Positions 57,498 to 64,000 of a stretch of 64,000 nucleotides of DNA are shown here, piece after piece. This DNA is from Pulveribacter suum (GTDB lineage Bacteria > Pseudomonadota > Gammaproteobacteria > Burkholderiales > Burkholderiaceae_C): NCBI RefSeq assembly GCF_003013695.1, contig NZ_CP027792.1, forward strand, positions 2,562,501 through 2,626,500, read 5' to 3'. How positions within the stretch are numbered: the stretch's first letter is position 1; each line of letters starts with the position of its first letter. The notes under the pieces were generated by a model. That model did no database searches. It had not been told where the DNA came from and was given only the letters and a program-made list of their open reading frames with translations. The position numbers and the translations under genes were made by a program.

Positions 57498-59888
57498 CTA
57501 GCGGGCCAGCTGCTGCCAGGTGGCGATCACGCTGTCCGGGTTCAGCGAGATCGAGGAGATGCCCTCATCGGCCAGCCACTGCGCGAAGTCGGGGTGGTCG
57601 CTGGGCCCCTGGCCGCAGATGCCCACGTATTTGCCCTGCGCGCGGCAGGCGCCAATGGCCTTTTTCAGCAGCGCCAGCACGGCCGGATCGCGCTCGTCGA
57701 AGTCCCGAGCCAGCAGCTCCAGGCCCGAGTCCCGGTCCAGGCCCAGGGTCAGCTGCGTCAGGTCGTTGGAGCCCACGGAGAAGCCGTCGAAGTACGCGAG
57801 GAACTCCTCGGCCAGCACGGCGTTGCTAGGCACCTCGCACATCATGATGAGCTTGAGATCGTTCTCGCCGCGCTTCAGGCCGTGCTGGGCCAGCAGCTGC
57901 GTGACGCGGTCGGCCTGCCCCAGGGTGCGCACGAAGGGCACCATGACCTGCACGTTGGTCAGCCCCATCTCGCCGCGCACGCGCTTGAGGGCCTCGCATT
58001 CCATGGCGAAGGCTTCGCCGAAATCCTGGCTGATGTAGCGCGCCGCGCCGCGAAAGCCCAGCATGGGGTTTTCTTCCTCGGGCTCGTAGCGGCTGCCGCC
58101 GATCAGCTTGCGGTACTCGTTGGACTTGAAGTCCGACAGCCGCACGATGACGGGCTTGGGCCAGAACGCCGCGGCAATGGTCGCCACGCCTTCGGCCACC
58201 TTGTCCACGTAGAAGGCGCGCGGCGAGGCGTGGCCGCGCGCCACGCTTTCCACCGCCTTCTTCAGGTCGGCATCGACGTTGGGGTAGTCCAGGATGGCCT
58301 TGGGATGCACGCCGATGTTGTTGTTGATGATGAACTCCAGCCGCGCCAGGCCCACGCCCTCGTTGGGCAGCTGGGCGAAGTCGAAGGCCAGCTGGGGGTT
58401 GCCCACGTTCATCATGATCTTCACGTCGATGGGCGGCATCTCGCCGCGCTGCACCTCGGTGACCTCGGTCTCCAGCAGGCCGTCGTAGATGTGGCCGGTG
58501 TCGCCCTCGGCGCAGCTCACCGTGACGAGGGTGCCCTCCTTGAGGATGTCAGTGGCGTGGCCGCAGCCCACCACGGCCGGGATGCCCAGCTCGCGCGCAA
58601 TGATGGCCGCGTGGCAGGTGCGCCCGCCACGGTTGGTGACGATGGCGCTGGCGCGCTTCATCACCGGCTCCCAGTTCGGGTCGGTCATGTCGGTCACCAG
58701 CACGTCGCCGGGCTGCACCTTGTCCATCTCGGCGATGTCGGACACCAGCCGCACCGGGCCGGTGCCGATCTTCTGGCCGATGGCGCGGCCCTCGGCCAAC
58801 ACCGTGCCCGTGCCTTTGAGCTTGAAGCGCTGCTCGGCCTGGCCCTTGGCCTGGCTCTTCACCGTCTCGGGCCGCGCCTGCAGGATGTACAGCAGGCCGT
58901 CCGTGCCGTCCTTGCCCCACTCGATGTCCATGGGGCGGCCGTAGTGCTGCTCGATGACCAGGGCGTAGTGCGCCAGTTGCTGCACCTCGTCGTCGGTGAG
59001 CGAATAGCGGTTGCGCTGCTCGGCGGCCACGTCGATGGTCTGCACCAGCTTGCCCGACGCGACCTTCTCCTCGGCCGAGGCGAACACCATCTGGACCAGC
59101 TTGCTGCCCAGATTGCGCCGGATCACCGCACGCTTGCCGGCGCGCAGCATGGGCTTGTGCACGTAGAACTCGTCGGGGTTCACCGCCCCCTGCACCACCG
59201 TCTCGCCCAGGCCGTAGCTGCTGGTGATGAACACCACGTCCTCGAAGCCGCTTTCGGTGTCGATGGTGAACATGACGCCGGCCGCGCCCTGGTCGGAGCG
59301 CACCATGCGCTGCACGCCGGCCGACAGCGCCACCACGTCATGTGCGAAGCCCTTGTGCACGCGGTAGCTGATGGCGCGGTCGTTGTAGAGGCTGGCGAAG
59401 ACTTCCTTCATCTTGTGCAGCACGTCCTCGATGCCGACCACGTTCAGGAAGGTCTCCTGCTGGCCGGCGAACGATGCGTCCGGCAGGTCTTCGGCCGTGG
59501 CCGACGAGCGCACGGCAAAGCAGGCTTGCTCATTGCCCGCGCACAGCGTCTTGAAGGCGCCCCGCACAGCCGCCTCCAGGTCGGCCGGGAAGGGCTGGGC
59601 CTCGACCCAGCCGCGGATCTCGGCGCCGGCCGCGGCCAGGGCGCGCACGTCGTCGGTGTCCAGGGTGGCCAGGCGCTGGCTGATGCGAGCGGCCAGGCCC
59701 TCGTGGGCCAGGAATTGGCGGAAGGCGTGCGCCGTGGTGGCGAAGCCCGTGGGCACGCGCACCCCTTCGGGCAGCTGCGAGATCATCTCGCCGAGGCTGG
59801 CGTTCTTGCCGCCGACGACCTCGACGTCGTCCATCCTCAGGTTTTCAAAAGGTACGACCAGGGCGGTCGCCTCAAAGCGTGCAGACAT
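57498..59888 (-). CDS. ppsA: Phosphoenolpyruvate synthase
   Basis: Converts pyruvate and ATP to PEP, AMP and phosphate for gluconeogenesis (796 aa). The ATP-grasp domain holds [14 protein letters not shown] and [27 protein letters not shown]. The phosphohistidine is in [21 protein letters not shown] near residue 425. The PEP-binding barrel has [24 protein letters not shown] and [14 protein letters not shown]. The start at 59888 ([12 protein letters not shown]) was chosen. It precedes the symporter genes and is divergent from ppsR, whose product regulates it. Confidence 0.95.
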   Translation of the reverse strand: MSARFEATALVVPFENLRMDDVEVVGGKNASLGEMISQLPEGVRVPTGFATTAHAFRQFLAHEGLAARISQRLATLDTDDVRALAAAGAEIRGWVEAQPFPADLEAAVRGAFKTLCAGNEQACFAVRSSATAEDLPDASFAGQQETFLNVVGIEDVLHKMKEVFASLYNDRAISYRVHKGFAHDVVALSAGVQRMVRSDQGAAGVMFTIDTESGFEDVVFITSSYGLGETVVQGAVNPDEFYVHKPMLRAGKRAVIRRNLGSKLVQMVFASAEEKVASGKLVQTIDVAAEQRNRYSLTDDEVQQLAHYALVIEQHYGRPMDIEWGKDGTDGLLYILQARPETVKSQAKGQAEQRFKLKGTGTVLAEGRAIGQKIGTGPVRLVSDIAEMDKVQPGDVLVTDMTDPNWEPVMKRASAIVTNRGGRTCHAAIIARELGIPAVVGCGHATDILKEGTLVTVSCAEGDTGHIYDGLLETEVTEVQRGEMPPIDVKIMMNVGNPQLAFDFAQLPNEGVGLARLEFIINNNIGVHPKAILDYPNVDADLKKAVESVARGHASPRAFYVDKVAEGVATIAAAFWPKPVIVRLSDFKSNEYRKLIGGSRYEPEEENPMLGFRGAARYISQDFGEAFAMECEALKRVRGEMGLTNVQVMVPFVRTLGQADRVTQLLAQHGLKRGENDLKLIMMCEVPSNAVLAEEFLAYFDGFSVGSNDLTQLTLGLDRDSGLELLARDFDERDPAVLALLKKAIGACRAQGKYVGICGQGPSDHPDFAQWLADEGISSISLNPDSVIATWQQLAR

Positions 59889-60116
59889 GGGAATGCTCCA
59901 GAAGTTGAAACCGGCTTCGTGCCTGCCAGGGCGGAGCGAGAGAGGTCTGGCAGGCGGGCGCCCATGCAGCGGCCACGGCTTGGGTGTTGTGGTTGTGGGC
60001 CGGCGCAGTGCATGGGGACTTGGGAATAATGCGCGCCATTGTAGTGGCCGGCCCCAGCGCGTGCAGTGCGCGCCCGGGGCCCGCCCCAGCCCGTTCGACA
60101 CTGCCCGAAGGCCCCC

Positions 60117-60947
60117 ATGCTGCTTCCCCACACGCGCACCGTGTTCTACGTCTCCGACGGCACCGGCATCACCGCCGAGACCTTCGGCAACGCCATCCTG
60201 GCGCAGTTCGACATGCGCCCGCGCCACGTGCGCCTGCCCTTTACCGACACCGAGGACAAGGCCCACCAGGTGGTGCGCCAGATCAACCACACGGCGGAGC
60301 TGGAGGGCACCAAGCCCATCGTCTTCACCACGCTGGTGAACATGAGCGTGCTGCGCATCATCGAGGACGGCTGCAAGGGCATGCTGCTGGACATGTTCGG
60401 CACCTTCATCCGCCCGCTGGAGGCGGAGCTGGGCACCAAGTCGCACCACCGCGTGGGGCGGTTCTCGGACATCAGCATGTCCAAGGAATACAGCGACCGC
60501 ATCGAGGCCATCAACTTCAGCCTGGACCACGACGACGGCCAGAGCCACCGCGACCTGATGGGTGCGGACGTGATCCTGGTGGGCGTGTCGCGCAGCGGCA
60601 AGACGCCCACCAGCCTGTACCTGGCCATGCAGCACGGGCTGAAGGTGGCCAACTACCCGCTCATCCCCGAGGACTTCGAGCGCCGCCAGCTGCCGCCCGC
60701 CCTGGTGCCGCACCGCAAGAAGATCTTCGGGCTGACCATCGACGCGCAGCGGCTGTCGCAGATCCGCAATGAGCGCCGGCCCGGCTCCAAATACGCCGAC
60801 CTGGCCAACTGCCGCTACGAGGTCTCCGAGGCCGAGGCCATGATGCGCCGCTCGGGCATCCGCTGGCTGTCGTCCACCACCAAGAGCATCGAGGAGATCG
60901 CCACCACCATCCTGCAGGAGCTGCAGCCCGGGCGGCTGGCGTACTGA
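60117..60947 (+). CDS. ppsR: PEP synthase regulatory protein (kinase/pyrophosphorylase)
   Basis: DUF299 bifunctional enzyme (276 aa) that switches PEP synthase off by ADP-dependent phosphorylation and on by phosphate-dependent dephosphorylation. [19 protein letters not shown] at the N-terminus, [16 protein letters not shown] (P-loop near residue 157) and [23 protein letters not shown] are the family motifs. The start at 60117 was preferred to 60066. Divergent from ppsA with 228 bp between starts, which must hold both promoters. Confidence 0.95.
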   Translation: MLLPHTRTVFYVSDGTGITAETFGNAILAQFDMRPRHVRLPFTDTEDKAHQVVRQINHTAELEGTKPIVFTTLVNMSVLRIIEDGCKGMLLDMFGTFIRPLEAELGTKSHHRVGRFSDISMSKEYSDRIEAINFSLDHDDGQSHRDLMGADVILVGVSRSGKTPTSLYLAMQHGLKVANYPLIPEDFERRQLPPALVPHRKKIFGLTIDAQRLSQIRNERRPGSKYADLANCRYEVSEAEAMMRRSGIRWLSSTTKSIEEIATTILQELQPGRLAY

Positions 60948-60952
60948 AGATC

Positions 60953-61019
60953 TGCTACCAATTCGATAGCTTCTGGCGCTTATCTCTCAAGCGCTGGAGG
61001 CCGATTTGGCTTCAAACGC
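60953..61019 (+). repeat. Dispersed hairpin repeat, copy 13, overlapping a permease end
   Basis: TGCTACCAATTCGATAGCTTCTGGCGCTTATCTCTCAAGCGCTGGAGGCCGATTTGGCTTC. Read on the minus strand, its trailer and right arm encode the last residues (EAKSASSA) and the stop of the ABC permease. It separates that gene from the convergent ppsR. Confidence 0.85.
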
Positions 61020-62159
61020 CCCGCCGCCGCGCCTGCGTCCCAGCACCAGCATGGCGCTCCAGCCGACCAGCGCCAGCAGCGCCAGCCAGGCCAGCTGCGG
61101 CAGCACCGCCTCGACGGGCGCGCCGGCCTGGTTCAGCCGCAGCGACGCCTCGATGCCCGCCGTGCTGGGGGACAGCCAGCGCAGCCATTGCAGCAGTTCG
61201 GGCAGCGCCTCGGCCGGCCAGGTGAAGCCGCCCAGGAAGGCCAGCGGGATGGAGGTGAACATGGCTACCTGCAGCGCCCGCTCGCGCTCGGCCAGCCACC
61301 AGCCCAGCAGGCAGGCCAAGCCGGCCACCGCGGGCGTGAACACCGCCAGCAGCGCCAGCGCGCCCAGCGGATTGCCCCCGCGCGGGTAGTCCTGCCAGAC
61401 GAAGATCCAGCCGAAGTAAAACAGCCCCGCCAGCCAGCCTGGCGTGCACAGCGCCAGCAGGCGCGCCAGCCAGGTGCGCGCATCGGCCTGCGCCACGCCC
61501 TGCTCGCGCCAGCTGCCCACCAGCAGCGCCCCGCCCATCAGCAGCGTCTGCTGCAGGATCAAGATGGCCACGGCCGCCACGACGAAGCTGCCATAGCCCT
61601 CGGTCGGATTGAACAGCGCCACCGATTGCAGGCTGACCGGCGCGCGGCTGGCCGCCGCCTGGGTCGCGCTTTGTCCGGCTGCCTGCAGGCGCCTCAGCTC
61701 CACCCCGGCCGAGACCGTGCCAAAGGCCTCAGCAAAGCCGTACTGCACCTGCTTGGCCGCCAGTGGATAGGCGCCGTTGGCATACACCGGCACCACCACC
61801 TGCGCCGCGCGCAGCACGTCGCGCTTGAAATCCGGGGCGATCAGCGCGTAGCCCTGCACGTCGCCCGCCAGCAGTGCCTGGCGCGCCTCGCGCTCGTCGC
61901 CCGTGACCAGCACGGGCGCGATGCGCGGACTGGCCTGGGCAAAGCGCAGCATCTGGCGCGACAGGCTGGAGGCGTCCTGCACCACCACGGCCACCGGCAC
62001 CCGCTGCGCGACCTGCGGCGCATAGAACCAGGGGTAGAAAAAGCCGTAGAGCACCGGCGCGCCCAGCAGCAGCAGGGCAGCGCCCTGGTCACGCAGCAGC
62101 TGCGCCAGCGCGGCCAGCCACAGGCGCACGAAGCCTTCCTCGCGTGCAGGCGCGGCCAT
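60987..62159 (-). CDS. ABC-2 type permease, second
   Basis: 390-aa membrane component of the YhhJ/YbhS type: one N-terminal helix (LLLLGAPVLYGFFYPWFY), a large periplasmic domain to about residue 195, then five helices in the C-terminal half. The start at 62159 lies 2 bp after the previous stop. The last eight residues (EAKSASSA) come from the dispersed repeat. Together with the upstream permease and an HlyD-type adaptor it suggests a drug or metabolite exporter. The ATPase subunit is not in view and may lie beyond the right edge. Confidence 0.87.
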   Translation of the reverse strand: MAAPAREEGFVRLWLAALAQLLRDQGAALLLLGAPVLYGFFYPWFYAPQVAQRVPVAVVVQDASSLSRQMLRFAQASPRIAPVLVTGDEREARQALLAGDVQGYALIAPDFKRDVLRAAQVVVPVYANGAYPLAAKQVQYGFAEAFGTVSAGVELRRLQAAGQSATQAAASRAPVSLQSVALFNPTEGYGSFVVAAVAILILQQTLLMGGALLVGSWREQGVAQADARTWLARLLALCTPGWLAGLFYFGWIFVWQDYPRGGNPLGALALLAVFTPAVAGLACLLGWWLAERERALQVAMFTSIPLAFLGGFTWPAEALPELLQWLRWLSPSTAGIEASLRLNQAGAPVEAVLPQLAWLALLALVGWSAMLVLGRRRGGGAFEAKSASSA

Positions 62160-62161
62160 CA

Positions 62162-63343
62162 CTAGCGGGCCCCCCAACGCTGCGGCAGCCGCCGCGCGCG
62201 CGCCAGGCCGGCGCTGGCCAGCGCCAGCAGCACCAGGGTGGCCAGCAGCAGGCCGGCCACCACCGGCAGGCTTTGCGCCACGGGTGCGCCCATCTGCCAC
62301 TGTTGCAATTGCAGGCGCGCGTAGTGGGTGTAGGGCATGGCCTCGGCCCAGGTGCGCGCCCCGCCGCTCATGGCCAGCAGCGGAAAGCCCACGCCGCTGA
62401 ACGCAAAGGCCGGCGCCGACAAAAGGCCCGCTCCCGACATCGCCTTGCGCAGCGACAGCGTGATGCCCGCCAGCGCCGCGCCGGCCGCCAGGCTCACCGC
62501 TACCAGCGCCGCCAGTGCGCAGGCGATCCAGGGCAGCGACCCCGCCACCGCCCAGCCGCGCAGCTGCGACAGGTAGACCAGGCCCGCCAGCGCGCTGCCC
62601 CACAGCAGCACCATCGGAATGGCCAGCTTGCCCAGCAGCGCCGCCAGTACGCCCCCCGCCCCGCCAACGCGCTCCAGCCACTGGCCCAGCGTGCGGTCGC
62701 GCAGTTCGCGCCCGACCGACCAGGCGCCCGCCGTCATGGCCAGGATGTGCACCAGCGCCGGCACCAGCGTGGTCGCCAGGAACTGCTCGTAGTTGGTGGA
62801 CACGTTGAACAGCGCCACCAGCTGGGTGCGGATGGGCTCGAGGCGCACCGCCAGGACCTGCGCCGGCGTGCCGCGCTTGGCGGCGGCCTGCATCTGCACG
62901 CCCGCCGACAGCGTGCCCACCACCTGGCGCACGTCGCGCTGCACCAGGCTGGACGCGGTGGCCAGCTGCGCGTTGTGCAAGAGCGTGACAGTGGCGCTGG
63001 CGCCGCGCTTCACGTCGTGCGTGAAGCCGGGCGGGATGTGCACCACGCCATAGACCTGCATGCGCTGCAGCAGCGCCTGCGCCTCGCCGCGGTTCAGCGC
63101 CTCGGCCTGCACGCGCAGGCCAGGCGTGGCATCCAGCATGCGCACCAGCTGGCGCGCCAGGGGCGAGCCGCCGTCCTCGTTCCACACCGCAATCGGCAAT
63201 CGCAGCGGCTGTCCGGCAGAAAAAATCCAGCACATCAGCGCGATGGCCAGCAGCGGCACCCAGCTGACCATGGCCCAGTCGCGCGGGCGGGCGCGCAGCA
63301 GGCGCCACTCGCGCCGCAGGCTGGCCGCAAAGGCAGCGCTCAC
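62162..63343 (-). CDS. ABC-2 type permease, first
   Basis: 393-aa ABC-2 membrane protein with the same layout as its downstream neighbour: N-terminal helix WVPLLAIALMCWIFSAG, periplasmic domain (NEDGGSPLARQLVRMLD, GVVHIPPGFTHDVKRG), and five C-terminal helices. Two full-length but clearly different permeases in a row suggest a heterodimeric channel. The start at 63343 overlaps the adaptor stop by 4 bp (ATGA). Substrate unknown. Confidence 0.88.
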   Translation of the reverse strand: MSAAFAASLRREWRLLRARPRDWAMVSWVPLLAIALMCWIFSAGQPLRLPIAVWNEDGGSPLARQLVRMLDATPGLRVQAEALNRGEAQALLQRMQVYGVVHIPPGFTHDVKRGASATVTLLHNAQLATASSLVQRDVRQVVGTLSAGVQMQAAAKRGTPAQVLAVRLEPIRTQLVALFNVSTNYEQFLATTLVPALVHILAMTAGAWSVGRELRDRTLGQWLERVGGAGGVLAALLGKLAIPMVLLWGSALAGLVYLSQLRGWAVAGSLPWIACALAALVAVSLAAGAALAGITLSLRKAMSGAGLLSAPAFAFSGVGFPLLAMSGGARTWAEAMPYTHYARLQLQQWQMGAPVAQSLPVVAGLLLATLVLLALASAGLARARRLPQRWGAR

Positions 63344-64000
63344 ACGCCGCCCTCGATCACCACGCTCATGCCTGGACGGGCGCCCTCGATGGGCGCCGTG
63401 GGCCGCGCCCGCACTTCGAACGTGCGGGCGTCAAAACCCTGGCTGCCGCGCGTGGTGCGCCAGGTGGCAAAGTCGGGCAGCACGGCCTGCCAGTACACCT
63501 CGAACTCGGCCGTGCGCCCCTGCAGCGCCGGCAGGCGGCCGGTGAAGCGCGTCCCCTGGGCAAAGCGCGCCAGCTGGTCCTCGCGCACGTTCAACACCAG
63601 CCACTGGTCCGCCAGATCGACCACGGTGACCACGGCCACGCCTTGGGGCGAGAGCTCGCCCTCGCGCGCCAGCACCTTGGCCACCTCGCCGGCCACCGGG
63701 CTGCGCAGCTGCGTCTCGGCCTGCGCCGCCTCCACTTCGGCGATGGCGCCGGCGGCGCGGCGCGTCTGCGCGTCGGCTGCCGCCTTGTCCTCGCTGCGCG
63801 CGCCGCTGGCGGCCAGCTGGTACTGGGCGCGCGCGGCATCGGCCTGGGCCTGGGCGGCGCGGGCGTTGGTCTGCGCCTCGTCGCGCTTTTGCGCAGACAC
63901 CAGCCCCTGCGCGTACAGGCTTTGCACGCGCTGCCAGGAGGTCTGCGCCAGCTCGGCCGCGGCCTGGGCGCGTTGCCAGGCCAGCCGCGCCATCTGCACC
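63340..64000 (-). CDS. HlyD-family adaptor protein, 3' part
   Basis: Periplasmic membrane-fusion protein whose start lies beyond the right edge; 219 residues are visible. A long coiled-coil hairpin rich in Ala, Gln and Arg (RAAQAQADAARAQYQLAASG) comes first, then the second half of the lipoyl domain (AETQLRSPVAGEVAKVLAREG) and beta-barrel strands to MSVVIEGGV. It is translationally coupled (ATGA) to the first permease. The base at 63999 is not a real start. Confidence 0.9.
   Translation of the reverse strand, partial: VQMARLAWQRAQAAAELAQTSWQRVQSLYAQGLVSAQKRDEAQTNARAAQAQADAARAQYQLAASGARSEDKAAADAQTRRAAGAIAEVEAAQAETQLRSPVAGEVAKVLAREGELSPQGVAVVTVVDLADQWLVLNVREDQLARFAQGTRFTGRLPALQGRTAEFEVYWQAVLPDFATWRTTRGSQGFDARTFEVRARPTAPIEGARPGMSVVIEGGV

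Noticed and set aside
60987..63343. The two ABC permeases as one gene split by a frameshift.
   Set aside because: Each has its own N-terminal helix, periplasmic domain and five C-terminal helices, with proper stop and start codons between them.

Overview
The window is a GC-rich chromosomal segment of a betaproteobacterium, most likely a member of the Comamonadaceae (Burkholderiales; Acidovorax/Alicycliphilus/Melaminivora relatives). The gene content (DUF934-containing cys operon, long Ala/Lys-rich RpoD, ppsA/ppsR pair, czcCBA with czcI) and a dispersed hairpin repeat with the core CCAGCGCTTG-N5-CAAGCGCTGG point that way. The family placement is inference from remembered relatives, not a database search. 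Almost all of the window is coding and chromosomal in character. I see no phage, plasmid, transposase, CRISPR, rRNA or tRNA.

Layout. 1-1677: 3' part of metE. 1784-8094 (minus): czcI-czcC-czcB-czcA heavy-metal efflux. 8224-9794: a CopD-like membrane protein convergent with a sulfate-binding protein. 9923-12131: yggX and a damaged mnmC. 12794-18038: sulfate assimilation operon cysI-DUF934-cysH-cysD-cysN. 18063-19607: an FNR/Anr box, ferredoxin fdxA and a ferredoxin-NADP reductase. 19659-21143: divergent LysR regulator and RidA-family gene. 21219-27530: thiamine region with two TPP riboswitches (one before cytX, one before thiO-thiS-thiG-thiE) and thiD. 27579-29111: 3-hydroxyacyl-CoA dehydrogenase. 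29498-32772: catalase-like protein, unknown protein and DyP peroxidase. 32870-36918: pmbA, darP, mog and an unusual zinc-ribbon/PD-(D/E)XK protein. 36925-37575: a gene-free element built of nested inverted repeats. 37617-43114: cysE, trmJ, suhB, Ldh-family reductase, phospholipase-D-like lipoprotein. 43134-49435: acyl-CoA synthetase, dnaG, rpoD. 49547-54413: shortened TetR regulator with divergent oxidoreductase, panE, a CoA-transferase broken by an amber stop, HxlR regulator, FKBP isomerase. 54485-60947: unknown gene, symporter with its DUF4212 partner, ppsA and divergent ppsR. 60987-64000: two ABC-2 permeases and the 3' part of an HlyD-type adaptor.

Genes that work together. The cys operon, the sulfate-binding protein and cysE cover sulfate uptake to O-acetylserine. 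The fdxA/reductase pair moves electrons between NADPH and ferredoxin. cytX, thiD and thiOSGE form salvage plus thiazole synthesis under TPP control. ppsA with ppsR, next to a probable carboxylate symporter, suggests gluconeogenic growth on organic acids.

Most unusual signals. Copies of the dispersed hairpin repeat lie inside reading frames, forming the N-termini of the DUF934 protein and CysN and the C-termini of PanE and an ABC permease. A 650-bp nested palindromic element follows a standalone zinc-ribbon nuclease-like gene. The first TPP riboswitch carries a UUCG-capped hairpin in its P4/P5 junction. mnmC has lost the start and catalytic motifs of its methyltransferase half next to a duplicated yggX 3' end. 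A CaiB/BaiF gene is broken by a single amber codon, and a TetR repressor appears to carry an in-frame internal deletion.
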